This document shows, one piece after another, positions 18,747-27,164 of a stretch of DNA of 64,000 nt. The position numbers and the translations under genes are program-made. Location of the stretch: the NCBI RefSeq assembly GCF_003464085.1, contig NZ_QSDR01000003.1:124001-188000 (forward strand). Reading direction: 5' to 3'. The notes beneath the pieces were generated by a model. The model did no database searches. It had not been told where the DNA came from and saw nothing but the letters and a program-made list of their open reading frames with translations. Each line of letters opens with the position of its first letter. Positions within the stretch are counted from its first letter, which is position 1. The stretch comes from Clostridium sp. AM58-1XD (GTDB lineage: Bacteria > Bacillota > Clostridia > Lachnospirales > Lachnospiraceae).

Positions 18747-19294
18747 ATGAAGCCGGCCAGGATATTGTTGCGGCCGGGTTTGCAGGAATGGCCGGAACCC
18801 TGGCGATCGTCCGGGAGAAGAGAGAGGAGCTGGAACAGTATTTCAGCTCTTCCTATATAGAAACCATTAACAACCAAAAAACGGCAGAATCAGACAGGAA
18901 TCTGGAGCAGTGGAAGGAATTCGGAGCGACGGAGTGCGAACCGGCAGGAGAGGGAGGAATATTGACCGCCCTCTGGAATTTGTCGGGAGCGTACAGAGTT
19001 GGGATTGAATTCACACTGCGTCAGATTCCTGTTAAGCAAGAAACGATAGAAATCTGTGAGTATTATGATCTGAATCCATATCGTCTGTACTCAGAAGGCT
19101 GTATTCTTCTGATCGCCGGCCATGGGGCCAGACTGACCGAACGCCTGAAACGGGAAGGAATCCATTCCGCCGTGATCGGCCGGGTAAACGAAGGCGTGAA
19201 AATGGAGATACTTATGGAAGAAGGGGTAGCCTGTCTGGAACGCCCTCAAAAAGATGAACTGGAGAAAGTAATTCCTGGATACTTTCAGCGTTGA
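18747..19294 (+). CDS. AIR-synthase/HypE-like C-terminal domain protein (frameshifted in this sequence)
   Basis: Most of the protein (from 18788) reads MAGTLAIVREKREELEQ..., with GEGGILTALWNLSG, RQIPVKQETIEICEYYDLNPYRLYSEGC and a final ERPQKDELEKV, which match the C-terminal half of the AIR synthase/HypE-like family. The best start is the ATG at 18747, behind GCAGGGG, giving MKPGQDIVAAGFAGMAGT if one G is added at 18752-18757; as given, the frame breaks after MKP. A further ATG at 18711 overlaps the VanW stop. The protein would be about 182 residues, without the N-terminal ATP-binding half seen in full members. Its reaction is unknown. Confidence 0.72.
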
Positions 19295-19344
19295 AGGTCA
19301 AAGGGATTGCATATAGAAAAAAGTATTGATAAGGAGGCAAAGCT

Positions 19345-19827
19345 ATGAGAGAAAAAATTCTGGCAGTGATTGAGAAAAACAGCAGAATCGACGTGAAAGA
19401 TCTGGCGGTTCTGTTGGGAGAGAGTGAAGTCGCGGTCGCCAACGAAATAGCTGCAATGGAAAAAGAGCATATTATCTGTGGATATCATACGCTGATCGAC
19501 TGGGATAAGACCGACGATGAAAAAGTCACTGCTTTAATTGAGGTGAAGGTTACGCCTCAAAGAGGTATGGGGTTTGATAAGGTAGCGGAGCGCATTTATC
19601 AGTACAATGAAGTAGAAGCCGTCTATCTGATGTCCGGTGGCTATGATTTTACAGTTATCATTGAAGGAAGGACCATGCGCCAGGTCGCTCAGTTCGTATC
19701 TGAGAAATTATCTCCGATGGAATCGGTTTTGAGCACGGCAACCCATTTTATACTGAAAAAGTATAAAGACCACGGAACTGTTCTTGCAGAGGAAGAGCAG
19801 GATGAAAGGATGTTGATTACTCCATGA
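19345..19827 (+). CDS. Lrp/AsnC family transcriptional regulator
   Basis: The 160-residue protein has an N-terminal winged helix (IDVKDLAVLLGESEVAVANEIAAM) and a C-terminal AsnC/RAM ligand-binding domain (about 70-145). The ATG at 19345 follows AAGGAGGCAAAGCT. Its last four bases overlap the aminotransferase start, so the two are coupled, and it probably senses an amino acid handled by that enzyme. Confidence 0.9.
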   Translation: MREKILAVIEKNSRIDVKDLAVLLGESEVAVANEIAAMEKEHIICGYHTLIDWDKTDDEKVTALIEVKVTPQRGMGFDKVAERIYQYNEVEAVYLMSGGYDFTVIIEGRTMRQVAQFVSEKLSPMESVLSTATHFILKKYKDHGTVLAEEEQDERMLITP

Positions 19828-20993
19828 GAAATCCGTTATCAAAGACCATAGTGAATATACAGCCGTCAGGAATCCGAAAATTCTTTGACATTGTCAGCGA
19901 GATGAAAGATGCGATTTCCCTTGGAGTAGGAGAACCTGATTTTGATACGCCGTGGCATATTCGTGAAGAGGGAATTTATTCTCTGGAAAAGGGAAGGACA
20001 TTCTATACGTCCAATGCCGGACTCAAGGAGCTGAAGGTTGAAATCTGCAATTATCTGAACAGGAAGTGCAGCCTCAAGTATGACCCGAACCATGAGGTCA
20101 TGGTAACTGTAGGCGGAAGTGAGGCTATCGATATCGCGCTGCGCGCCATGATCGATCCGGGCGACGAGGTACTGATTCCGCAGCCGAGTTACGTTTCTTA
20201 TGAACCGTGTGCAATTCTGGCTGGCGGAACGCCTGTTATCATTCAATTGGAAGAAAAGGATGAATTCAAACTGACTCCAGAGAAGCTTCTGGAAAAAATA
20301 ACGCCGAAGTCAAAGATTCTGGTGCTCCCATTCCCAAACAATCCGACAGGAGCAATCATGGAAAAGGAAGAGCTGGAGAAGATAGCTGAAATCGTCGTTG
20401 AAAAGGATTTATTTGTAATTTCTGATGAGATATACTGCGAGCTTACATATAAGGGTGATCATACCTCAATTGCATCCTTCCCGGGCATGTGGGAAAGGAC
20501 CGTTGTGATCAATGGATTTTCCAAGTCCTATGCGATGACTGGCTGGAGGCTGGGATATGCTGCCGCACCACGGATCATTCTGGATCAGATGCTGAAAATC
20601 CATCAGTTTGCGATTATGTGCGCTCCGACTACGAGCCAGTATGCAGCCGTTTCCGCCTTGAGAAACGGTGATCCGGATGTAAAGATGATGAGAGAATCCT
20701 ATAACCAGCGCCGCCGTTTCCTGGTAAACGCACTGAGGGAAATGGGGCTGGAATGCTATGAACCGTTTGGAGCGTTCTATGTATTTCCAAGTATTAAGCG
20801 TTTCGGAATGACATCGGATGAATTTGCACTGCAGCTCCTTCAGGAGGAGAAGGTAGCAGTTGTCCCCGGTACTGCGTTTGGGGCAAGCGGAGAAGGATTT
20901 ATCAGAGTTTCTTATGCGTATTCGTTAAAGAGCCTGAAAGAGGCCCTGGAGCGGATCAAACACTTTATAGACCGTCTGGATGGAAAGGCATAA
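19824..20993 (+). CDS. PLP-dependent class I/II aminotransferase
   Basis: The 389-residue protein has fold-type I aminotransferase motifs: the PLP lysine in SKSYAMTGWRLGY (residue near 235), PFPNNPTGAI, VISDEIYCEL and the C-terminal GFIRVSYAYS. It resembles the Bacillus PatA/aspartate-aromatic group; the amino-group donor and acceptor cannot be fixed from sequence. The ATG overlaps the Lrp gene by four bases. trmL follows after four bases. Confidence 0.9.
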   Translation: MRNPLSKTIVNIQPSGIRKFFDIVSEMKDAISLGVGEPDFDTPWHIREEGIYSLEKGRTFYTSNAGLKELKVEICNYLNRKCSLKYDPNHEVMVTVGGSEAIDIALRAMIDPGDEVLIPQPSYVSYEPCAILAGGTPVIIQLEEKDEFKLTPEKLLEKITPKSKILVLPFPNNPTGAIMEKEELEKIAEIVVEKDLFVISDEIYCELTYKGDHTSIASFPGMWERTVVINGFSKSYAMTGWRLGYAAAPRIILDQMLKIHQFAIMCAPTTSQYAAVSALRNGDPDVKMMRESYNQRRRFLVNALREMGLECYEPFGAFYVFPSIKRFGMTSDEFALQLLQEEKVAVVPGTAFGASGEGFIRVSYAYSLKSLKEALERIKHFIDRLDGKA

Positions 20994-20997
20994 GGAA

Positions 20998-21495
20998 ATG
21001 AACATCGTACTTTATGAGCCGGAAATGCCGGCAAATACGGGAAATATCGGCCGTACCTGTGTGGCGACGGATACGAAGCTCCATCTGATTGAACCTTTGG
21101 GATTTAAGCTGAATGAGAAGGCGATCAAACGGGCGGGTCTGGATTACTGGGATAAGCTGGATGTGACGGTATACAGCGATTTCCAGGATTTTCTGGACAG
21201 AAATCCGGGGGCGAAAATCTATATGGCTACGACGAAAGCGCCCATGGTCTATACAGAAGCCGCCTATGAGCCGGATTGTTTTATCATGTTCGGCCCGGAA
21301 AGCAGGGGAATCCCGGAAGAGATACTCCTGGAGAATCAGGAGACGTGCGTCCGGATTCCTATGTGGGGGGATATCCGTTCCCTGAATCTTGCGAATTCCG
21401 TTGCGGTTATTCTCTATGAAGCGCTGCGCCAAAATGGATTTGAGGACATGAAGCTTGAGGGAAAGCTGACAAAATATGATTGGAAACAGTTGTAA
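20998..21495 (+). CDS. trmL: tRNA (cytidine(34)-2'-O)-methyltransferase
   Basis: The chosen ATG at 20998 (MNIVLYEPEMPANTGNIGRT) is the normal start of TrmL; 165 residues. It is a SPOUT-fold methyltransferase: FGPESRGIPEEIL and IPMWGDIRSLNLANSVAVILYE form the SAM-binding knot. It 2'-O-methylates the wobble base of tRNA-Leu. It ends the run that starts with the Lrp gene, and a strong terminator follows. Confidence 0.93.
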   Translation: MNIVLYEPEMPANTGNIGRTCVATDTKLHLIEPLGFKLNEKAIKRAGLDYWDKLDVTVYSDFQDFLDRNPGAKIYMATTKAPMVYTEAAYEPDCFIMFGPESRGIPEEILLENQETCVRIPMWGDIRSLNLANSVAVILYEALRQNGFEDMKLEGKLTKYDWKQL

Positions 21496-21527
21496 CGGCG
21501 GATAAGCGTAAAGTAAAATAAGATATA

Positions 21528-21594
21528 AAAAGAGGACTTCGGGTCGCCGGCCTGCGTGTAGAGCGTGCAGGTCGGCTGACTCGAAGTCCTCTTT
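21528..21594 (+). terminator. Terminator after trmL
   Basis: A 13-bp stem (AAAGAGGACTTCG paired with CGAAGTCCTCTTT) encloses a second arm (CCGGCCTGC with GCAGGTCGG), giving a nested hairpin followed by T-rich sequence. Confidence 0.8.
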
Positions 21595-21600
21595 GTTTTG

Positions 21601-21848
21601 GCGTACCCGGCGGCGAATGAGAGAAGACTAATTTTATGATACTTGACATTGCAATAATGTTATGTTTTACTAAAATTATAGAGTAAATGGGGTTTGATTT
21701 GTTGTTTTTATACAAATTGAAGTAAACGATCAGCTGCTTTTTACACCATTAGGGTATTTTACTGAAGGATGACAGCGGGATTGTCTTTAGGTAATATTTT
21801 AAAGTATGCTCTGACTGTAAAAATGCAATTATGTGGAGGGGGATAAGT
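21601..21848. other. AT-rich upstream region of the unknown gene
   Basis: No gene is visible. TTGACA at 21643-21648 could be a -35 box, but no good -10 lies 16-18 bases away. The inverted repeat ACATT-GCAAT-AATGT (about 21647-21661) overlaps it. The composition is markedly more AT-rich than neighbouring core genes. Confidence 0.3.
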
Positions 21849-23447
21849 ATGGCAGACTATTTTCCAACTGATGAAAAAGATGACAAAACAGATTCTGGTG
21901 TATCAGCTAAGGATTCAGCTGAGAAGGTCCGGGTTCACGAAGATTCGGATACGAATAATTATATGGCTTTTGACGATTGGGGGGAGAGCGGTTCGTCAAA
22001 CAAATGGATTCATCCAGAGTTGAGTTTTTTATTGCCGGTAAATTCCGATTTAGCTGGCGGTCCGTTAGAGATGAATAATCCTTTAAACGATAAAAAAACC
22101 TGGCAGAATATAGTTACTAAAAGTATTAAGTGCCTGATATCAAGGAGCCCCAATGAAATGATCAATTATGGTGTTGAATCATTAGTGGCATGGGTGTTTG
22201 ATGGAGAAGGAAAGAAAGATGACCCATTAATTGGAATGTTTGAAGAGATTAACAGTAAGCTGGATAAAATCATTGGTCAGCTGGATAAAATCATTGACCA
22301 GCTTAAAAAGATTCTTGATGCGATTGAAGTCGAAAGATACCGTACCGATATTAAGGAGGCCTCAACGATCAGAGATGTCATACAGGAGGAAATTGACCTT
22401 ATTAATTTAAGACTTGCAGATGCCAAAAAGATAGAGGATGAGGATGAGAGAGCGAGAATCTACAAGTCAATTATCCGCGATATAGACACCATTACAATTA
22501 ATGGAAATTCAATTTACCAGGAGACTAAAACGCTGGCAAACGCAATGACCCGGATTGATAACCAATCCCGTATGTGTATGTTTCAGATGCTGGGGTATTT
22601 TGTAAAAAGCTGCCATTTACTTTGGGATCATCAGGAAGTCCTTTTATATATAAGCCTGATAAGCTCTTACATGAACACATATTTGCAGGCAATGGCATTT
22701 TGCCGGCTATCTCTTCTCTACCAGATAAAGATTAATGAGAACGATGACGAAAAAGCCAAAAAATATATAGCCCAATACAAGGTTCTTTTTACAGGCGACA
22801 AAGATACCCGGCTGGAATCTAATTTATCCAAGGTACTTAAAGCATTTGAGGAAAAGACCGGCCGCTCTGATATCATGGAAAACCCTTACTATGCAACTTT
22901 TAGATATGGTGATGAGAAGGCGGTTTATGTGATGCGCGATACCACATTTGTGCAGGATACTCCGTCTAAAGATATCAGTATGGTCTCAGAGTCTGACTTG
23001 CAGGAAATATACAAAGAAAGACCTTTTTTACCCTTACCTTACGTTTTTACTTATGTGATAGAGCGCTTCCCAAAGGTAAGACAAAGTGGTTTTTACGGAA
23101 TAATAGATGCAAACGCCTTCGTATTTCATGGGAATCAAATGATTCGCTTTGCAAATACTCACAATATGACATACGATGACTTTTTTGGCAAAATGGCAGG
23201 ACTGAACATAAGTAAAAATAGCACGTATAAGAATTTCCGGGAGATTGTTCAATTTGTGTCATCGGATAGTCAAAATATATTTAAACTTCGCAGCGCATAT
23301 AACAATAGTGAAAATAAAGTGGGACGTATCTATTTACGGCCGAATTCCAGTGGAAACCACTATTCTGTTGAAGTTGGTCCAGGTATACGCCCATTAATCA
23401 TTTACAGCCTGACCAAACCGGTATCAATGGTGTCAAAGACCTTTTGA
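21849..23447 (+). CDS. Unknown protein with central coiled coil
   Basis: I do not recognise this 532-residue protein. The ATG at 21849 follows GTGGAGGGGG. Residues 1-55 are acidic and low-complexity. A strong heptad coiled coil spans about 133-225 (INSKLDKIIGQLDKIIDQLKKILDAIE), followed by a mostly helical middle and a C-terminal part of about 150 residues with aromatic and beta-prone stretches. There is no signal peptide or clear membrane segment. The coil holds an in-frame 21-base tandem duplication (22258-22299). Terminators isolate it on both sides and it is more AT-rich than its neighbours, suggesting transfer. Confidence 0.75.
   Translation: MADYFPTDEKDDKTDSGVSAKDSAEKVRVHEDSDTNNYMAFDDWGESGSSNKWIHPELSFLLPVNSDLAGGPLEMNNPLNDKKTWQNIVTKSIKCLISRSPNEMINYGVESLVAWVFDGEGKKDDPLIGMFEEINSKLDKIIGQLDKIIDQLKKILDAIEVERYRTDIKEASTIRDVIQEEIDLINLRLADAKKIEDEDERARIYKSIIRDIDTITINGNSIYQETKTLANAMTRIDNQSRMCMFQMLGYFVKSCHLLWDHQEVLLYISLISSYMNTYLQAMAFCRLSLLYQIKINENDDEKAKKYIAQYKVLFTGDKDTRLESNLSKVLKAFEEKTGRSDIMENPYYATFRYGDEKAVYVMRDTTFVQDTPSKDISMVSESDLQEIYKERPFLPLPYVFTYVIERFPKVRQSGFYGIIDANAFVFHGNQMIRFANTHNMTYDDFFGKMAGLNISKNSTYKNFREIVQFVSSDSQNIFKLRSAYNNSENKVGRIYLRPNSSGNHYSVEVGPGIRPLIIYSLTKPVSMVSKTF
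22258..22299 (+). repeat. 21-base in-frame tandem duplication in the coiled coil
   Basis: AGCTGGATAAAATCATTGGTC is followed at once by a second copy ending ACC in place of GTC. It encodes the repeated LDKII(G/D)Q heptads. Confidence 0.85.
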
Positions 23448-23502
23448 CCCAAACATCATATCATTTAGATAATAAACAGTGTTATAATCGCCTTCAAAAA
23501 AA

Positions 23503-23552
23503 GAAAACCAGAGTCAATCAGGTCGAAAATCGAACCAATTGCTCTGGTTTTC
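23503..23552 (+). terminator. Terminator after the unknown gene
   Basis: AAAACCAGAG and its complement CTCTGGTTTT close an arm that contains a smaller GGTCGA/TCGAACC hairpin. It starts 56 bases after the stop codon at 23447. Confidence 0.75.
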
Positions 23553-23579
23553 TATTAAAATGTGAGCAGTCCATCAAAC

Positions 23580-23621
23580 CAGACCTTCACCAAGACAGAC
23601 CTTCACCAAGACAGACCTTCA
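23580..23621 (+). repeat. 16-base tandem direct repeat
   Basis: CAGACCTTCACCAAGA occurs twice in a row, followed by a partial third copy of ten bases. There are no spacers, so it is not a CRISPR array. Confidence 0.85.
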
Positions 23622-23655
23622 AAAACTTTGAATACCCGTTACGATATCTGATATC

Positions 23656-23697
23656 GGAGGCAGCGCTTTATTCTTTAATGCGACAGCCTCCTTTTTT
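23656..23697 (+). terminator. Second terminator, between the unknown gene and the DeoR gene
   Basis: GGAGGC-GCGC pairs with GCG-GCCTCC around an AT-rich loop, followed by six T. It reads on the plus strand and separates the accessory gene from the convergent DeoR regulator. Confidence 0.65.
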
Positions 23698-23734
23698 GAT
23701 CCTTTTTTCCTGATCTTTAAAAAGCTGCCGCGTT

Positions 23735-24493
23735 TTATTGTGTCAAAATATTTATAAAGCGGCTGTCCAGTTTATGCTGCTCCGCGCTGGAGAAGGCGCG
23801 GTCGGTTATAACCCCGGTGAAATCGGACAGGTTGGCAAAGCTCTGAAGAGCGTAACTGTTGAATTTACTGCTGTCCACCATCAGATAAGTCTTCTGGGCA
23901 ATCTGCATGGCGGCTTTTTTTAAATAAGCCTTTTCGATCGTAGGGCTGAGCACGTCAAAATTAGAAGAAACGGCCGTAGCTCCAATGAAGGCAGATGTGA
24001 CACGGAAACTGCTGAGGGACTCCAGCGTTGAAGGTCCGACGGTCGCAAGGGTGGCTTTCAGAATGGTTCCTCCAAGCAAGATTGTATTGATATCTCTTTT
24101 GCACAAGTCAGTAGCGATCAGAACGTCATTGGTGACAACCGTGAGATTCTGTCTTTGACTCAGGATGACGGCCAGTTCAAAGGTGGTAGTGCCTGCATCC
24201 AGATAGATAATGTCGTTATTGTGAATATGGTTCAGCGCAATCTGAGCCAGTTTCTGTTTGCTTGCCTGATTCAGGACTTTTTTATCTGAATAGTCATTTT
24301 CTAAACGTACATCCGTCACCAGGGAGGCGCCTCCGTACCGGCGCGAAACCAGCCCCATCTCACTTAGTTTCTGCAAATCCCGGCGGATCGTCATAGAGCT
24401 TACTTTCAGCCGTGCGGAAAGGTCTTCGACTTCTACAAATTCCTGCTGGGCAGCGATTTGCAGAATTTCATTTAGTCTTTGCTCTGCGATCAT
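23735..24493 (-). CDS. DeoR family transcriptional regulator
   Basis: The ATG at 24493 (MIAEQRLNEIL) follows AAAGGAGG; 252 residues. The N-terminal DeoR helix-turn-helix is DLSARLKVSSMTIRRDLQKL and the C-terminal DeoR sensor domain has YLDAGTTTFELA, LLGGTILKATLATVG and the family's common VDSSKF. Such regulators bind phosphorylated sugar intermediates. It is divergent from the kinase/PdxA2/TTT operon, whose promoter region carries four copies of ATCAAACA, so it probably represses that operon. Confidence 0.92.
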   Translation of the reverse strand: MIAEQRLNEILQIAAQQEFVEVEDLSARLKVSSMTIRRDLQKLSEMGLVSRRYGGASLVTDVRLENDYSDKKVLNQASKQKLAQIALNHIHNNDIIYLDAGTTTFELAVILSQRQNLTVVTNDVLIATDLCKRDINTILLGGTILKATLATVGPSTLESLSSFRVTSAFIGATAVSSNFDVLSPTIEKAYLKKAAMQIAQKTYLMVDSSKFNSYALQSFANLSDFTGVITDRAFSSAEQHKLDSRFINILTQ

Positions 24494-24587
24494 AAAAAAG
24501 CCTCCTTTCAATTTGGTTTATTTGATATATCCATCATAAGGGAATAAAAAAAATAAGTCAACAAGTAACTGATAAAAAATAAACAAA

Positions 24588-24751
24588 ATCAAACAAAAAG
24601 AAAGAGGAATCAAACAAATTGTACAAAATGGAAATGGTGTTTATGGCATATTCACCAAAAAAAATAAAAAAATAAGAAAGTAATTGACAAATAAAAGTAA
24701 AAAGACTATTATAAAAACAACAAAATCAAACAAAACAACAAATATCAAACA
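24588..24751 (+). promoter_or_regulatory. Promoter of the sugar-acid operon with four DeoR-type half sites
   Basis: A consensus promoter is visible: TTGACA (24684-24689), 17 bases, TATTAT (24707-24712). ATCAAACA occurs at 24588, 24609, 24725 and 24744. Its complement TGTTTGAT resembles operator half-sites described for DeoR-type sugar regulators. Two copies lie upstream of the promoter, toward deoR, and two just downstream of the -10, so they could repress both genes. Binding is an inference. Confidence 0.6.
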
Positions 24752-24777
24752 CGAAATACAGGGAGATAGAACAACAA

Positions 24778-26123
24778 ATGAACAAAATTTTGATTCTGGC
24801 TGATGATTTAACCGGGGCCAATGATACGGGGGCGGCGATCAGCCAATTAGGATGGAGCACGTGCTCGGTTGTAAATGACCGGATCAGACCGCCGCGGCTG
24901 GAAGAATTCAGCTGTGTAAGCGTAAATCTGGACAGCAGGAGCCTGGAGGCGGAAGCCGCCTATCAGAAGGTGATGGAGGCGGTAGGCAGATTTGCCGATC
25001 CCGGTATTGCCCTGTATTCAAAACGGATTGATTCCACATTAAGAGGGAATCTTGGAGCGGAGTGCGACGCGCTGCTGGACTACTTGTCCAATAAATATAA
25101 GGATCAGAATGTACATAAGGAATGGGCGGCAATGATCGTTCCGGCCTTTCCTCAGGCAGGAAGAACTTATGAAGATGATGTCCTCTATGTAAACGGCGTG
25201 CCTCTGGCACAGACGGCTGCCGCCAGAGATCCGAAACGACCTGTCAAAACGTCTTCGGCTTTGGAGATATTCCGCAGACAGTCCGGCCGGGAAACCGAGG
25301 TGATTTCTCTGGAAACAGTCAGGGGAGAGAAAAAACAGATTCTTTCTGAGGTTGAGAAACTGTGGGAGCGTGGCGCCAGAAATATTTTATTCGAAGCAGT
25401 ACACAAGAGGATATAGAACATATAGCGCAGTCGCTGCTGGAATGTAGTTTCCCCTTTATCGCGGCGGATCCGGGAAGTTTTACCGCCGCCCTTACGGCAG
25501 CAAGGTTTGGGGCTGGTACGGAAGGTCGGGAATTCGAGAAGAAAGAATTCGCCGGAGATAAGATATTGGCGGTAATCGGAAGCGTAAACGACGTCGCGAA
25601 GGCCCAGGCAGCCAAGCTGCTGAAAAGGCCGGATGTGGGCTGGGTGGTGATGGATGTGGAAAAGATCCTGGAGAACAGCTGCCTTTGTGGAGAACATATG
25701 AGACAGGCGGCGGCAGAACTTGTAAAAATAAAGAATCAGAAAAAGATTTCGGCGCTTCTGTTTTCCAGCTCAGTTGAAAAAAAGCATGTTTCCCTGGATC
25801 GTTTTAAAGAGAGGGATCATACAACGCTTGAACAGCTCTGTGAAAAAATCAATCAGTCCATCGCATATATCGCGGCAGAGGCTGTGAACGAAGGAGGCTT
25901 CGGAGGTATTTTCACAACAGGCGGCGATATTACGGTAGCTGTCTGTACGGCGTTAGACGCAGGGGGTATCCGGATAGAAAGAGAAATACTCCCACTGGCG
26001 GTGGGCGGCCGGATTCATCTTGATAACGGAAAAGAAATTTGTATTGCTACAAAGGGCGGAATGATAGGAGATGAACATGCAGCATGTAGCTGTATCGAAT
26101 ATTTATTAGAAAGATTAAAGTAG
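24778..26123 (+). CDS. Four-carbon acid sugar kinase, DUF1537 family (frameshifted in this sequence)
   Basis: The N-terminal frame starts MNKILILADDLTGANDTGAA, the hallmark of DUF1537 kinases (DtnK/DenK/OtnK), with KRIDSTLRGN and PAFPQAGRTY. It breaks at 25396-25398. The second frame continues STQEDIEHIAQSLLE and carries GGFGGIFTTGGDITVAV, GGRIHLDNGKEICIATKGGMIGD, the C-terminal nucleotide-binding half. Adding one A (GCA-AGT) restores about 448 residues, normal for the family. These enzymes phosphorylate four-carbon acids such as threonate or erythronate. The pdxA2-like gene downstream gives the matching next step. Confidence 0.88.
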
Positions 26124-26141
26124 AACCTAAGGAGGTTAATT

Positions 26142-27161
26142 ATGAACAGACCGATCATTGCAATTCCAATGGGAGATCCTGCAGGCGTAGGGCCGGAAAT
26201 CGTTATCAAATCTATGATAAATCATGAGGTGTCGGACAAGGCGCGGTGCGTTGCCGTGGGAGACAGCCGTATTTTAAAACGGGCGCTGACCTTTCCGGGT
26301 ATGCCGGATGTGGAAATAAAAACCATTGTAGATCCAAAGGACGGAGACTACAGGATGGGCGTTCTGAATGTGATTGACTTGCACAACCTGGCTCCTGAAG
26401 ATTACGAAATGGGGCAAGTAAACGGAAAATGCGGCCAGGCGTCATATGAATACATAGCAAAAGCGATTCAGATGGCCATGGACGGTCAGGCGGATGCGGT
26501 AAGCACCACCCCGATTAATAAAGAGTCTCTGAGGGCGGCAGACATTCCATATATCGGCCATACGGAGATTTTCGGCGCGCTGACCGGCACGGAAGACCCA
26601 CTTACCATATTTGAAGTCAGAAATATGAGAGTCTTTTTCCTTACGCGTCATATGAGCTTGAGAAAGGCATGTGACTCCATTACAAAAGAGAGAATTATTG
26701 ATTATGTGAAGCGCAGCCAGGAAGTATTAAAGCAGCTGGGCGTAGAAGACGGTATTATGGCGATCGCAGGGCTGAACCCCCACAGCGGCGAACACGGACT
26801 GTTTGGGGATGAAGAGGTTCAGGAGGTATATCCGGCAATTGAGGAACTCAAGGAACAGGGCTATCCGGTAGAGGGGCCGATCGGCGCGGATTCCGTATTC
26901 CATCTGGCGCTTCAGGGGCGGTACAACAGTGTCCTTTCCTTGTACCATGACCAGGGCCACATAGCTACAAAGACTCTTGATTTTTACCGTACGATTTCGA
27001 TTACGGGAGGAATGCCCATTCTCAGGACATCCGTGGACCACGGTACGGCATTTGATGTGGCGGGCAAAGGAGTTGTGAGCAGTATCAGTATGGAAGAAGC
27101 AATTTTGGTGGGAGCGAAATACGCTCCGTCGTTTACAAAACATACAGAAGAAAGGGAGTAG
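26142..27161 (+). CDS. 4-hydroxythreonine-4-phosphate dehydrogenase family protein, PdxA2 type
   Basis: The 339-residue protein has PdxA motifs: [14 protein letters not shown] at the N-terminus, [31 protein letters not shown] and [13 protein letters not shown] with the metal histidines, and [14 protein letters not shown]. In threonate/erythronate catabolism PdxA2 oxidises the 4-phosphate, which then loses carbon dioxide to give dihydroxyacetone phosphate. Because it sits directly after the DUF1537 kinase and not with pyridoxal genes, that catabolic role is more likely than vitamin B6 synthesis. RBS AAGGAGG; it ends three bases before the next gene. Confidence 0.9.
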   Translation: MNRPIIAIPMGDPAGVGPEIVIKSMINHEVSDKARCVAVGDSRILKRALTFPGMPDVEIKTIVDPKDGDYRMGVLNVIDLHNLAPEDYEMGQVNGKCGQASYEYIAKAIQMAMDGQADAVSTTPINKESLRAADIPYIGHTEIFGALTGTEDPLTIFEVRNMRVFFLTRHMSLRKACDSITKERIIDYVKRSQEVLKQLGVEDGIMAIAGLNPHSGEHGLFGDEEVQEVYPAIEELKEQGYPVEGPIGADSVFHLALQGRYNSVLSLYHDQGHIATKTLDFYRTISITGGMPILRTSVDHGTAFDVAGKGVVSSISMEEAILVGAKYAPSFTKHTEERE

Positions 27162-27164
27162 ATT

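Noticed and set aside
23580..23621. CRISPR-like repeats
   Set aside because: The copies are directly joined with no spacers, only 2.6 units long, and no cas gene is near.
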